A stretch of DNA of 64,000 nt from Maridesulfovibrio sp. (lineage in GTDB: Bacteria > Desulfobacterota > Desulfovibrionia > Desulfovibrionales > Desulfovibrionaceae): the NCBI RefSeq assembly GCF_963676065.1, contig NZ_OY780933.1, positions 1,476,001 to 1,540,000 on the forward strand. The letters are read 5' to 3'. How positions within the stretch are numbered: the first letter of the stretch is position 1; each line of letters starts with the position of its first letter. This document shows positions 16,504-25,310 of this stretch, one piece after another. The notes under the pieces are model-generated. The model worked only from the letters and a program-made list of their open reading frames with translations, ran no database searches and was not told the DNA's origin. Both the position numbers and the translations under genes were made by a program.

Positions 16504-16808
16504 GGTATTCTCCTCACAGGCTTTTAGCCGGAAATATTAGTGTTTCTACAATGCTTCATTCCGGCAGGAAGTTTTATATGTTCATGATGAGGGCTCTAGT
16601 CAAGTCCTAAAAAACAGCTTAGATTCTTTTGTTTAGATATTTCAACGTTTTGATTTGTGAAAAAAATATTTAAGTCCCGGACGGCATAAGCCTGACGGAT
16701 TGCGTTAACTTAAGTTCTTTACAATAGTGCTTCTTTTGGGGTAATGACACTTTCTTTGCAGCATTCAATCGTGCAGCAAGTACGAAAAAATATTTAGGAG
16801 GTCTCCAG
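16504..16808. other. intergenic region between divergent small genes
   Basis: 305 bases upstream of both the hypothetical gene (minus) and the 37-residue gene (plus). It contains a TACAAT -10-like hexamer at 16719-16724 without a convincing -35. No further gene, RNA or repeat was recognised. Confidence 0.4.
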
Positions 16809-16922
16809 ATGGGTAGGCACAAAAAGATCGAAAGAAAGAAAGAACTTCAGCGTAAACGTCACCGCAAAGCAAAAAGAATTAAAGCTCGTATCGCAGAAGC
16901 AAAAGCCGCAGCAGCAAGCTAG
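16809..16922 (+). CDS. 37-residue highly basic protein
   Basis: A short gene with an excellent ribosome-binding site (AGGAGG, 7 bases before ATG). The product starts MGRHKKIERKKELQRKRHRK, then KRIKARIAEAK and an Ala-rich end; about half the residues are Lys or Arg. It should be one amphipathic helix. It resembles small DUF6800-type proteins, which is an uncertain recollection, and could bind RNA, DNA or the ribosome. It has a terminator-like structure downstream and its own upstream region, so it seems a real independently expressed gene. Confidence 0.65.
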   Translation: MGRHKKIERKKELQRKRHRKAKRIKARIAEAKAAAAS

Positions 16923-17016
16923 GTTATTTTTACTGAATTGTTTCAGTTCTCGCACTGGCTTTTGTCCTTTGCGGGACTGATCCGGTTCAGAGCCCCTCAT
17001 ATGCAGGGACAGGTTC

Positions 17017-17052
17017 GCCGGCCTCGACGTTGAGGTGTGGCGCGCCTTTTTT
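17017..17052 (+). terminator. probable terminator after the 37-residue gene
   Basis: A GC-rich region able to pair GCCGGCCTC with GAGGTGTGGC is followed by GCGCC and six T. It ends 13 bases before the next start codon, so it could also act as an attenuator for the FmdB gene. Confidence 0.4.
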
Positions 17053-17065
17053 ATTGGAGGATATT

Positions 17066-17353
17066 ATGCCGATTTATGAATATCAATGTCATGAGTGTCA
17101 GCAGATATTTGAAGAGTGGCAGACAAGCTTTGAAGATAAAGAACTGGAATGTCCGGTATGCGGTGGAGTTGCCACCAAGGTGCTGTCTCATTCCTCATTT
17201 GTTCTGAAAGGCGGAGGCTGGTATTCTTCAGGGTACTGTAAAACCGACTCAGCTGCCGGGAAAACCGGTAACTCGAGTCCGGCGGGAAGCAGTACCAGTG
17301 CATCAACTTCCTCGGATTCTTCCACAAAGAGTTCCGACAGCGCATCAAGTTAG
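17066..17353 (+). CDS. FmdB-family zinc ribbon protein
   Basis: A 95-residue protein starting MPIYEYQCHECQQIFE, the FmdB signature, with a second Cys pair (CPVC) that completes a four-Cys zinc ribbon. It continues with SHSSFVLKGGGWYSSGY as in most FmdB homologues. The C-terminal 35 residues are low-complexity Ser/Thr/Ala and probably disordered. The start at 17066 is fixed by TTGGAGG. The cellular role of the family is poorly known; regulation of amide metabolism was the founding suggestion. Confidence 0.85.
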   Translation: MPIYEYQCHECQQIFEEWQTSFEDKELECPVCGGVATKVLSHSSFVLKGGGWYSSGYCKTDSAAGKTGNSSPAGSSTSASTSSDSSTKSSDSASS

Positions 17354-17363
17354 CTGATATTAG

Positions 17364-17403
17364 GCCAGACGGCCCGGTGTTTTCCGGGCCGTCTGGCTTT
17401 TTT
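17364..17403 (+). terminator. strong intrinsic terminator
   Basis: A 14-bp stem GCCAGACGGCCCGG / CCGGGCCGTCTGGC with a TGTTTT loop and T6 tail, 11 bases after the FmdB stop. Confidence 0.93.
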
Positions 17404-17523
17404 AGATATTGCTGCTTCGCGAAAACAACCTGCATCTTGTCTCGGCCTGCTGTTTATAATATAGTAGGCGGGATCGTCCCGAACATATTCTCACATTTTC
17501 AACAACTAACCGGAATAGGGAAA

Positions 17524-18819
17524 ATGATTGAAAGATATACCCGTCCCGCAATGGGTGAACTGTGGACTCTGGAAAACCGTTTCAGGGTTTGGCTTGAAGT
17601 TGAAATCGCTGTCTGCGAAGCATGGCATAAACTTGGCCGAATTCCCGCAGAGGACATGGAAATTATCCGTGAAAAGGCTGATTTCGAGCTGGATCGTATC
17701 CTTGAAATTGAAAAGAAGACCAAACACGATGTTATCGCCTTCCTGACCGCAGTGGAGGAGAAGGTAGGTCCTTCCTCTCGTTTTATCCACCTTGGCTGCA
17801 CTTCTTCCGACATTGTGGATACTGCCAACGGGGTTATGCTCAGTCGCGCAGGTAAGATGATTCTGGACGACCTCGACGAATTTCTGGTCACACTCAAGGA
17901 AATGGCTCACGCCAATAAAGGTCGTATGTGTATGGGCCGTACCCACGGCATTCATGCCGAGCCCACCAGTTTCGGCTTGAAAATGGCAGGGTTCTACGCC
18001 GAGTTTTCCCGTCACCGTGAGCGTATCGCCGATGCTTTGAAGAGTGTCAGCGTAGGCAAAATTTCCGGAGCGGTAGGAACTTATGCTTTGCTTGACCCTG
18101 AAGTGGAACGCATTACCTGCGAACTGCTCGGTCTCGGAGTTGATCCCATCTCCACCCAGATTGTTCAGCGTGACCGCCATGCTGATTTCTTTACCGCGCT
18201 TGGAATGCTCGGCGGCGGTATTGAGCGTCTCGGCGTGGAATTAAGGCATCTGCAACGCACCGAGGTTCTGGAAGTTGAGGAAGGTTTCACCAAGGGCCAG
18301 AAGGGCTCCTCGGCCATGCCTCACAAAAAGAACCCCATCTCCGCTGAAAACCTTTGCGGTCTTTCCCGTCTGCTGCGTACCAACGGACTTGTGTCCATGG
18401 AAAACATGCCGCTCTGGCATGAACGCGACATCAGTCATTCTTCAGTGGAAAGAGTCATTATGCCTGATTCCACCATTCTCGCTGACTACATTCTTGGCCG
18501 GATGACCGGAGTTATCAAGCGTTTGAAGATCAACGGTGACAACATGGACCGTAATCTCATGGCTTCTTACGGACTGTTTTACTCTCAGCGGGTACTGATC
18601 GCGCTGGTCGAAACTGGTCTTGAGCGTCAGAAAGCATATGAAATGGTACAGAAAGTAGCCATGCATTGCTGGGAAAACAAGGTCTTCTTCCCTGATGAAG
18701 TCCGCAAGGATGAAACCATCAATTCCCACCTTGATTCCGGTGCTCTCGATGAAGCTTTTGATATGGGCTACTACACCCGTTATGAAGATATGATCTTCAA
18801 AAGAGTATTCGGTGAATAG
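17524..18819 (+). CDS. purB: adenylosuccinate lyase
   Basis: A 431-residue enzyme of the fumarase/aspartase superfamily that splits SAICAR to AICAR and adenylosuccinate to AMP in purine synthesis. It begins MIERYTRPAMGELW, the usual PurB start; the open frame extends upstream but has no support. Landmarks are LGCTSSDIVDTA, GRTHGIHAEPTSFG with the catalytic His, and the superfamily signature KGSSAMPHKKNP with the catalytic Ser. The length is normal. It is monocistronic with its own terminator. Confidence 0.96.
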   Translation: MIERYTRPAMGELWTLENRFRVWLEVEIAVCEAWHKLGRIPAEDMEIIREKADFELDRILEIEKKTKHDVIAFLTAVEEKVGPSSRFIHLGCTSSDIVDTANGVMLSRAGKMILDDLDEFLVTLKEMAHANKGRMCMGRTHGIHAEPTSFGLKMAGFYAEFSRHRERIADALKSVSVGKISGAVGTYALLDPEVERITCELLGLGVDPISTQIVQRDRHADFFTALGMLGGGIERLGVELRHLQRTEVLEVEEGFTKGQKGSSAMPHKKNPISAENLCGLSRLLRTNGLVSMENMPLWHERDISHSSVERVIMPDSTILADYILGRMTGVIKRLKINGDNMDRNLMASYGLFYSQRVLIALVETGLERQKAYEMVQKVAMHCWENKVFFPDEVRKDETINSHLDSGALDEAFDMGYYTRYEDMIFKRVFGE

Positions 18820-18849
18820 TTTGAAAATTCTCATTTTAAACTGATTATC

Positions 18850-18892
18850 ACCCCCGGTGCAGTCGTTTAAGCTGCTCCGGGGGTTCTTTTTT
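18850..18892 (+). terminator. intrinsic terminator after purB
   Basis: CCCCCGGTGCAG pairs with CTGCTCCGGGGG around a TCGTTTAAG loop, followed by TTCTTTTTT. Confidence 0.85.
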
Positions 18893-19115
18893 GCAGGACT
18901 ACTGTGTTTGTGCTAGAGTGATAAAAAGCAGCTTTTTAATCATTGGGAATTGTTGTAGTGATGGTGATAGAAACCGAAATTTCGCATAGTTGTCACAGCG
19001 TTGAATTTTAATTTTCTGATCACCTGTATAAGTGCATCTCTGGTTTTGGGAAGTTTTGTTAATGTTTTTTAATTTCGTCTTTTGTGCTTACGGGCGATGG
19101 AGTGACGGGCTCGGT

Positions 19116-20384
19116 ATGATATATTTTTTGAGAGTTTTTACAGCAGTATGTATTCTGCTGACAGGACTTACCTCTACGGGATATACTCAAGGATGGAAGC
19201 CTGTAATCGAATCGACCCCGCTGATTCCTGATTATGTTCTGGCGGTGGATAAGGAATCCCAGAAACTGCATCTGCTGGTCCACAAGAGCCCTTTGCATGC
19301 TGAAGTCAGCTTTACCTGCGCTACCGGGCAGATTGCCGGAGATAAGGAAATTGAAGGGGACCTGAAGACTCCGGAAGGTGTTTATTTCATCACCGGGAAA
19401 AGAACCGGACTTAAGGATTTTGAACTTTACGGAGATATGGCTTTCCCGCTTGATTTTCCGAATCCGGTTGACCGTATAAAAGGTAAAACCGGTTACGGTA
19501 TATGGATTCACGGGCGTGGCAAGAAACTTGTTCCCATGGATACCAAAGGCTGCGTGGCTCTGGTCAATTCGGACATTGATTACCTCGATCACAATATCAA
19601 GCCCGGTGCGCCTGTTGTCATCGGTGAAAATGTCGGCTGGAGTAACGGCGAAGAAGTGCAGTCCACAGAATCCGCTCAGCTGGAGAAAAAGGTCCGGAAA
19701 TGGATTGCCGACTGGGAAGCACGTGATAGTGATTTCTTTGCTGCCTATGCTCCGAAACTTTTTGCCAAGTCGGAAGGGCGTCCTTTCAGAGCCTTTGAAA
19801 ACAGGAAAAAAAGGATTTTTTCTCATGCCGGTTGGATTGATATCGAAATTTATAACCTGCACGCCCTGCGTGGCCCTGATTACTGGGTTACATGGTTCGA
19901 CCAGTATTATCGTTCGGGCAGACTCTCCTCTTCCTCTGCAAAGCGACTGTACTGGCAGAAAGTGAACGGCGTATGGAAAATTGTCGGCCGAGAATACGGT
20001 CCGGCTATCCGATCTCTAAGGAATAGGTATCTGGAAACAAAGCTGGCGGGTGTGAAAGATTTTCTTGCTGAATGGAAGAAGTGCTGGCTTTCCGCTGATA
20101 TTGATAAGTACCTCTCTCTGTATGCTTCCCAAGCGAGACAGGGACGCATAAAAGGAGTCTCTTCCATCAGGGAGAATAAACAATCCATTTGGAAAGAGCG
20201 CAGCCCTTCTACCCTTGATCTTGGTAAACCGACCCTGCATGAGAACCCACAGGGGCTGGAGGTCGTTTTCAGACAGAAATACTCCGATTCCTCTGGGTAC
20301 AGTGATAAGGGATTGAAGACACTTATTCTCCGCCCTGAGCAGGATGGTTGGCTGATTGTAGATGAACAATGGAGAAAGCTTTAA
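19116..20384 (+). CDS. YkuD-domain L,D-carboxypeptidase/transpeptidase with two NTF2-like domains (Csd6/Pgp2-like)
   Basis: An exported cell-wall enzyme of about 422 residues. The start at 19116 gives a clean signal peptide ending STGYTQG, but in-frame ATGs at 19032 and 19062 are possible and no site has a strong ribosome-binding sequence. The YkuD domain follows (VLAVDKESQKLHLL, GDLKTPEGVYFI, then IHGRG with His and TKGCVAL with the catalytic Cys). Two NTF2-like segments follow, each starting with a Trp-rich helix (KWIADWEARDSDFFAAY and FLAEWKKCWLSADIDKY). YkuD plus NTF2-like is the architecture of Helicobacter Csd6 and Campylobacter Pgp2, which trim peptidoglycan tetrapeptides and set cell curvature. 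It overlaps the next gene by one base. Confidence 0.8.
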   Translation: MIYFLRVFTAVCILLTGLTSTGYTQGWKPVIESTPLIPDYVLAVDKESQKLHLLVHKSPLHAEVSFTCATGQIAGDKEIEGDLKTPEGVYFITGKRTGLKDFELYGDMAFPLDFPNPVDRIKGKTGYGIWIHGRGKKLVPMDTKGCVALVNSDIDYLDHNIKPGAPVVIGENVGWSNGEEVQSTESAQLEKKVRKWIADWEARDSDFFAAYAPKLFAKSEGRPFRAFENRKKRIFSHAGWIDIEIYNLHALRGPDYWVTWFDQYYRSGRLSSSSAKRLYWQKVNGVWKIVGREYGPAIRSLRNRYLETKLAGVKDFLAEWKKCWLSADIDKYLSLYASQARQGRIKGVSSIRENKQSIWKERSPSTLDLGKPTLHENPQGLEVVFRQKYSDSSGYSDKGLKTLILRPEQDGWLIVDEQWRKL

Positions 20385-21088
20385 TGGGTAATACCAAGTA
20401 TAATGTTCTATTTATGCGCGATGACGACAGCGTCAAGCGCTACCGCCTCAGTCCCTTTTGGCTGCGGGTCCTTCTGTGGATTGTCATCCTGCTGGCGATT
20501 TGTGCCGGTGCTGGGGCTTGGGCCGGATACACGTTCTGGACTGAGAACATGCATCTTAAACAGGATAAAATTGAGCTTCAGAAAAATTTGAGTGACGCTT
20601 CTGTACAGTTGGAGCGGCTTGAAAATGTTAATAAGATTCTAGATTCATACGACCCTAATGAACTGCAGTCTCTTCTGGCCGCGGTACCTGTAGAAGAAAA
20701 AAAGGTTGAATCCACTCCTGCGGTGAATCTGGATAAACTTCTCTTCTATAAAAATCTGATGCGGGCCGGGGTTGAAAATGTGAAGCTGCGTAAGTCCGGC
20801 GGCAGACTGGCTCTGAGTTTCGACCTGAATAATCTGCAGACAGCTTCTGCCTTGAGCGGGTTGGCTAAAATCGCGCTTATTAAGAACGATGGCAAAAGTG
20901 TTGAGATCAAGGCAAATCACAATGATATGTCTTTCCATATCCAGAGGTTTAAAGTGGTCAGGACCCGTTTCAGCGTGCCTTCAGGCTCGGAGCTTGATGA
21001 TCTGTACGGAGTAAGGTTGATGATCACTACAAACAAGGGTGAGTTGATTTTCAGTGAAGTATATCCTTTATCGCGCTTTCTTAATTAG
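20384..21088 (+). CDS. single-pass membrane protein with coiled coil, unknown
   Basis: A 234-residue protein starting MGNTKYNVLFMRDD, coupled to the upstream gene through a TAATG overlap; GGAG lies 9 bases before the ATG. A cytoplasmic N terminus of about 25 residues, one membrane helix (VLLWIVILLAICAGAGAWAG) and a heptad-rich segment (LKQDKIELQKNLSDASVQLE) precede a periplasmic C-terminal domain of mixed structure. It resembles the N-terminal membrane/coiled-coil part of M23 peptidase proteins but lacks a peptidase. Its place between Csd6-like and Csd4-like genes suggests a scaffold for the peptidoglycan-trimming enzymes (inference). Confidence 0.65.
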   Translation: MGNTKYNVLFMRDDDSVKRYRLSPFWLRVLLWIVILLAICAGAGAWAGYTFWTENMHLKQDKIELQKNLSDASVQLERLENVNKILDSYDPNELQSLLAAVPVEEKKVESTPAVNLDKLLFYKNLMRAGVENVKLRKSGGRLALSFDLNNLQTASALSGLAKIALIKNDGKSVEIKANHNDMSFHIQRFKVVRTRFSVPSGSELDDLYGVRLMITTNKGELIFSEVYPLSRFLN

Positions 21089-22790
21089 TTTCTTTGTCCT
21101 TTGTCTTGCCCTTCCTGCGAAGGCGCAACAGGTGAGGAATTATACCTTTTTTGAAGGTACACAATACCCCCTTCGGGTTACCTGGGTGTTCGGCGATGAG
21201 CCCGGCCCGGTGATCATGGTGCAGGGAGGTATACAGGGTGATGAGCTTTCCGGTTTTTTTACTGCCCAGCTTCTGACCCGCTGCAAAGTGCGTAAAGGAA
21301 GTCTGATCATAGTTCCACGGGCCAACGAGCCTTCTATTTTAAGACGCGCCCGCCAGATCAATGTTGATCTTAATCGCCGTTTCGACAAGGAATACAACAG
21401 CTTTTACGAAGATCGCCTCGCCAGAGCTATTCGTTTTTTAATTTCCGGTGCCGAGGGCTTTATCCACCTTCATGAAGGCAGCGGTTTTTACAATCCCAAG
21501 TATGTGAGCAATCTGCGCAATCCTAAGCGCTATGGGCAGTCTTTGATTATTGATGCCGCAGTGTACAAAGATATCCGGCTTGCGGATATGTGTGAGCGTG
21601 CAATCAAAAAACTCAACAGCAAAATAAGCAATAAATCATATTGGTTTACTCTTTTTAATACCAAAACTTTCGCTAAAGCCACCAAGTATCCCGAGATGCT
21701 TAAATCCCTGACCTGCTACGCCCTGCATGAGCGGGGAATTCCGGCTATGGCCGTTGAAGTCAGCAAGGATATTTTGGATCTTGGCTGGAAGGTTCGTCAG
21801 CAATTGCAGGCCACGGTTTACCTATTGCGGGAATTCGGAATCGAGCTGGATGTCCCTGAATTTTCATTTCCCAAAAATCAAAAAGGGCAGGATTTTGAGA
21901 TTCTGGTCAACGGCAAACCGTTGCGGGGAAACAGTATTGAGCTGGTTCGCGGAGCACCTGTTTCCACCTCCGGTAAGGCAGTGGTTGATTCAGGTCTTGA
22001 ACCGGCAGTGGCTGTTTTCGCGAGCGACCGGCCCAACCTTAATCTGCTCACCGCGCCGCGCATGGCTTTGTCGCAGTTCCCGGCCCTTGAGGTTCGCATT
22101 GACGGCAGCAGGCAGGCTAAGGCCCGTGTCCGCTGGAAAGGCAGCCGGTCTGACTTATCGGAAGTGAACGGACCTGTCTTTCTCTGCTGGCTGAATGGCC
22201 AGCCCCGGTTTATCAGAGCAGGGGGAACCCTGCCGGCAGTTGAAGGTGACCAGATTATTCTCGAAGGAATCCTCGGCAGCAGCAGTGAAGAAATATTGAA
22301 TCTTAAAGGATTCGTAGCTTCAGTGACAGTTAATAGCGGTCAGGATGTGGGTTACGAGATAATAGCCGATCCTTCCAATTTTATGGAGAAATATAAGCTT
22401 GATTCTCAGGACGGTCTTGCCCGGTACAGAGTTGTTCGTGAAACACCCGGTAAAAAACGTTCAGAATTTTATTTGTCCATTGTGCCCCGCAGTATTAAGG
22501 CTCTTGAGTTGCAGGACGAAGCCGGCAACCCTGATCTGGTTAACTGGAAGAATGGAGAAAGAGTACCGCTCCGGCCTGATACTTACGTGTTGGAAGATGT
22601 TTGGAGTAACGGGAACCGTTGCAAAATTCAGCCTTTTGTTGATAATATCCCGGTAGCATGGGGCGAAACATTTGATGTGCAGTCCGGCAGAAAAACGGTT
22701 TTGACCATGCGTCACTCTACTACTTTTGTCCCAGTGGGGCAGATGGTTCTAGAGGGAACTGATTATCTTAAGAACCGGCAGGATCAGTAG
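21054..22790 (+). CDS. M99-family zinc carboxypeptidase (Csd4/Pgp1-like)
   Basis: A 578-residue exported protein overlapping the previous gene by 35 bases. The signal peptide ends LPAKAQQ. The M14/M99 carboxypeptidase fold shows as GGIQGDELSG (Gln61 and Glu64), NVDLNRRF (103-110) and GFIHLHEGSG (His138/His140). A Gln-Glu-His zinc site, in place of the usual His-Glu-His, is the hallmark of Helicobacter Csd4, a D,L-carboxypeptidase that trims tripeptide to dipeptide. The C-terminal 300 residues are beta-rich, as in Csd4-type accessory domains. It is the last gene of the three-gene cell-wall operon. Confidence 0.8.
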   Translation: MKYILYRAFLISFFVLCLALPAKAQQVRNYTFFEGTQYPLRVTWVFGDEPGPVIMVQGGIQGDELSGFFTAQLLTRCKVRKGSLIIVPRANEPSILRRARQINVDLNRRFDKEYNSFYEDRLARAIRFLISGAEGFIHLHEGSGFYNPKYVSNLRNPKRYGQSLIIDAAVYKDIRLADMCERAIKKLNSKISNKSYWFTLFNTKTFAKATKYPEMLKSLTCYALHERGIPAMAVEVSKDILDLGWKVRQQLQATVYLLREFGIELDVPEFSFPKNQKGQDFEILVNGKPLRGNSIELVRGAPVSTSGKAVVDSGLEPAVAVFASDRPNLNLLTAPRMALSQFPALEVRIDGSRQAKARVRWKGSRSDLSEVNGPVFLCWLNGQPRFIRAGGTLPAVEGDQIILEGILGSSSEEILNLKGFVASVTVNSGQDVGYEIIADPSNFMEKYKLDSQDGLARYRVVRETPGKKRSEFYLSIVPRSIKALELQDEAGNPDLVNWKNGERVPLRPDTYVLEDVWSNGNRCKIQPFVDNIPVAWGETFDVQSGRKTVLTMRHSTTFVPVGQMVLEGTDYLKNRQDQ

Positions 22791-22818
22791 AAAGTTCAGG
22801 CCGGAAGGGAGTCCGCGA

Positions 22819-23628
22819 ATGAGGCCTGAGTTTGAAACGTGTTTTGTAAATCTGCCTTTGCGCTATATTTATAATTCCCCGCATTATCTTGACTTTTTCA
22901 TAGAAAATGCAATCCAGCCCGAGCTTGGACTGGATTGCCTCGGGGATGAGTGTTTGAGCATGGACTGGTTGATCTCAGTCAGGGACCGTATCCGCGAAGC
23001 CGGGTTGGGGTGTACTGTGCATCTGCCTTTTCTCGATCTCAAGCCGAGTAGTTTGAATCCGGCCATCCGCACCGCATCTATTGATACACTTCTTTCCGCT
23101 TTTGAACTCGCAAATTTTTTTGGCCCGAAGCGCATGGTCATGCATCCTTCCTTCACTTCATGGCTTGAACCGCCACTCTTTGAACGCTCCTATGCCAATT
23201 GTGTGGAAGGTATTTTGCGGCTGAGCAACTCATGGCCGGATCATCCACCGCTTTGCATAGAGAATACCTATGAATTTACTCCCGATGTAATTGCCCGGCT
23301 GGTTGCCGATCTTAATCGTGAGAACATAGGTATCTGCTTTGATCTTGGGCATTGGTTTTCTTTTTCCAAAGGCGCGGAGAATGACGACTTTGATGTCTGG
23401 TTTGATGCTTTTGCTCCCCACATCAAGCACATGCACCTGCATGATAATCACGGCAGCAAAGATGAGCATCTCGCCCTTGGGCAGGGAAGTATGAACTGGG
23501 AGCACATTGTTTCCCGCATCGCTGAACTGGACCCGCTGCCGACCTTCACCCTTGAGCCTCACAATGTGGATGACTTCACTTTGACCTATGCCTATTTCAG
23601 AGAGCACGTGGCTGCAAAATTATTCTAG
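22819..23628 (+). CDS. xylose isomerase-like TIM-barrel protein
   Basis: A 269-residue protein of the AP-endonuclease-2/sugar phosphate isomerase-epimerase barrel family. Candidate metal ligands appear in order: MHPS, CIENTYEF, FDLGHW, HMHLHDNHG and TLEPHN. It contains the HxHDN-type motif of this family. The substrate is unknown. It begins 28 bases after the M99 carboxypeptidase gene and could be cotranscribed, but a role in cell-wall metabolism is only suggested by position. No signal peptide is present, so it is cytoplasmic. Confidence 0.75.
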   Translation: MRPEFETCFVNLPLRYIYNSPHYLDFFIENAIQPELGLDCLGDECLSMDWLISVRDRIREAGLGCTVHLPFLDLKPSSLNPAIRTASIDTLLSAFELANFFGPKRMVMHPSFTSWLEPPLFERSYANCVEGILRLSNSWPDHPPLCIENTYEFTPDVIARLVADLNRENIGICFDLGHWFSFSKGAENDDFDVWFDAFAPHIKHMHLHDNHGSKDEHLALGQGSMNWEHIVSRIAELDPLPTFTLEPHNVDDFTLTYAYFREHVAAKLF

Positions 23629-23649
23629 ACCGATTCTTCCGGCTCAGTT

Positions 23650-24204
23650 TTAATCAAGACCTACTTCCGGAGCGATACTAGTTACGGCCTCAATAGAAAG
23701 GGTGAAAAAATCTCCCAGTTCAAGTCCGACTTTGTCACATTCTTTGATAATTTCGCGGTCCACGCTGGCGGCGAAGGCCTTGGCTTTCATCTTTTTCTTA
23801 AGGCTTTTGGGCTTCATGCCGTTCATTTTTTCCGGGCGCATGAGCGCGTTGGCGTGGATAAGTCCGGTTACGGTCTCTCCGCAACGCAGGGCGAAATCGA
23901 AATCTGACTGCGGGGGTACACCGGTCATTTCACCGTTATGGGCGCGAATGGCCTGAATTGCTTCTTTCGGCAGTTTTCCTTCAAGCATTTCAGCGGCGAT
24001 CAGGCCGTGCTTTTCAGGAGTTTCAGCGGTCTGGCTGTAATCAAGATCGTGCAGCAGACCGGTCATGGACCAGAGCTGTACATCCTGTCCCAGTTTTTCT
24101 GCCAGTGCTCCAAGTACGGCTTCGGATTCGAGGGAGTGCTGGATCAGGTTTTCTTCCGTTACATTTTCTTTGAGCAGTTCAAGTGCTTCATCTCTTGAGA
24201 TCAT
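23650..24204 (-). CDS. HD-domain (HDIG) protein
   Basis: A 184-residue single-domain HD hydrolase. It has the HD pair in LLHDLDY and a second conserved segment KHGLIAAEML, then IRAHNGEM, the order of metal-dependent HDIG phosphohydrolases. The substrate cannot be predicted. It converges on the TIM-barrel gene and has AAGGA upstream of its ATG. The gene lies 23 bases downstream of azlD and may be read from the azlCD transcript. Confidence 0.75.
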   Translation of the reverse strand: MISRDEALELLKENVTEENLIQHSLESEAVLGALAEKLGQDVQLWSMTGLLHDLDYSQTAETPEKHGLIAAEMLEGKLPKEAIQAIRAHNGEMTGVPPQSDFDFALRCGETVTGLIHANALMRPEKMNGMKPKSLKKKMKAKAFAASVDREIIKECDKVGLELGDFFTLSIEAVTSIAPEVGLD

Positions 24205-24227
24205 TTTGAAATCCTTTTTTTAGGGAA

Positions 24228-24551
24228 TTATAAAAAATAGCGTGCTGCGGCAACCAAACCCATGCCGATAGCCACTGTGCCGAAGAAATTGCGGGTGAAC
24301 ATAGCTACGGCAAAGGTCGGCAGTGCCACCCATAAATAAATGTTGCTGAAGCTAAGATCAATAGTTCCTTCTGGAGCGAGCAATGAGGGGGCCAGCAGGG
24401 CGGAAAGGACCGCCGTGGGCACGTAGGAAAGCCATTTAACCACGATGGGTGGCAGGTCGCGTGAACTAAGGGCCATTGCCGGAAGCATGCGCGGGATATA
24501 AGTAACCGCCATCATACCGAAAAGTGTATAAAGTATTGTCTGCTGGTCCAT
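24228..24551 (-). CDS. azlD: branched-chain amino acid exporter subunit AzlD
   Basis: A 107-residue membrane protein with four helices and the family pattern YIPRMLPAMALSSRDLPPIVVKWLSYVPTAVLSALL. AzlD forms an exporter with AzlC, as in the BrnFE and AzlCD systems for leucine, isoleucine, valine or methionine. Its ATG shares one base with the azlC stop (TAATG), so translation is coupled. Confidence 0.9.
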   Translation of the reverse strand: MDQQTILYTLFGMMAVTYIPRMLPAMALSSRDLPPIVVKWLSYVPTAVLSALLAPSLLAPEGTIDLSFSNIYLWVALPTFAVAMFTRNFFGTVAIGMGLVAAARYFL

Positions 24552-25261
24552 TATTTATTCCCCCATTTTAATGCCGCGCCAAGGGTCGCCCCGATCAGGG
24601 TGGCGATGATTACATTCCACTGCCCGGCCCCGGTCAAAGTCAATGCGGTTGACAAAAGCCCGGTAATTATTCCGACAACGACGTGGCTCTTATCCTTGAT
24701 CTGAAAGATCAGCAGGGCAATGAACATTGCCGGCAGTGCGTAATCGAGACCCATTGGCTTTACGTCGCTTATGAGCGTGCTTGAGAAAATGCCCAGAACG
24801 GTTCCGCCAACCCAAGCAAGTTGCGCGATTGAATTGATCAGAAAAGTCTCGCCCTTGTGCATGTCGCCGTTGGCAAATCTGGTGGAATGTACGGCAAAAC
24901 TTTCGTCCGTAAGCTGGAAAGTGAATCCGGCCAGTTCCATTTTGCTCCATTTTTTAAGATACGGGGAAAGAGCCGCGGACATGAGCATATGTCGCAGGTT
25001 GACGATGAAGGTGGTGAGAATCACCGTAAGGGAAGATGCGCCGGACGCGATAAGGCTAACCGCGATAAATTGAGCTGACCCCGCAAAGACTATCAGCGAC
25101 ATGAGCACGGTGTTATCTATGGAAAGACCAGATTTACGGGCCAGCACCCCGTAGGCGAAGCCCACAGGCAGATAGCCCAGTACGATGGGCAGAGCCTGTT
25201 TGAATGCCGCTGCCAGCGAATCTTTTGGTTTTATTTTTTGGGAATTCATGACCGATTCCAC
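24551..25261 (-). CDS. azlC: branched-chain amino acid exporter subunit AzlC
   Basis: A 236-residue membrane protein with the AzlC core: GYLPVGFAYGVLARKSGLS, FAGSAQFIAVSL, NLRHMLMSAALSPYL and FQLTDESFAV. The GTG start has GGAGG 5 bases upstream; an ATG four codons later is less well placed. It is divergently transcribed from the MocR-type regulator, a common arrangement in which the regulator controls the exporter. The transported amino acid is not decided by sequence. Confidence 0.9.
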   Translation of the reverse strand: MESVMNSQKIKPKDSLAAAFKQALPIVLGYLPVGFAYGVLARKSGLSIDNTVLMSLIVFAGSAQFIAVSLIASGASSLTVILTTFIVNLRHMLMSAALSPYLKKWSKMELAGFTFQLTDESFAVHSTRFANGDMHKGETFLINSIAQLAWVGGTVLGIFSSTLISDVKPMGLDYALPAMFIALLIFQIKDKSHVVVGIITGLLSTALTLTGAGQWNVIIATLIGATLGAALKWGNK

Positions 25262-25310
25262 GGTTACCTCCGGCGTAATTAAATTTCAACAACAGATTTT
25301 TGATTTACTT

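Noticed and set aside
17506-18180. Minus-strand open frame of 224 codons inside purB
   Set aside because: Antisense shadow; purB is complete and unambiguous.
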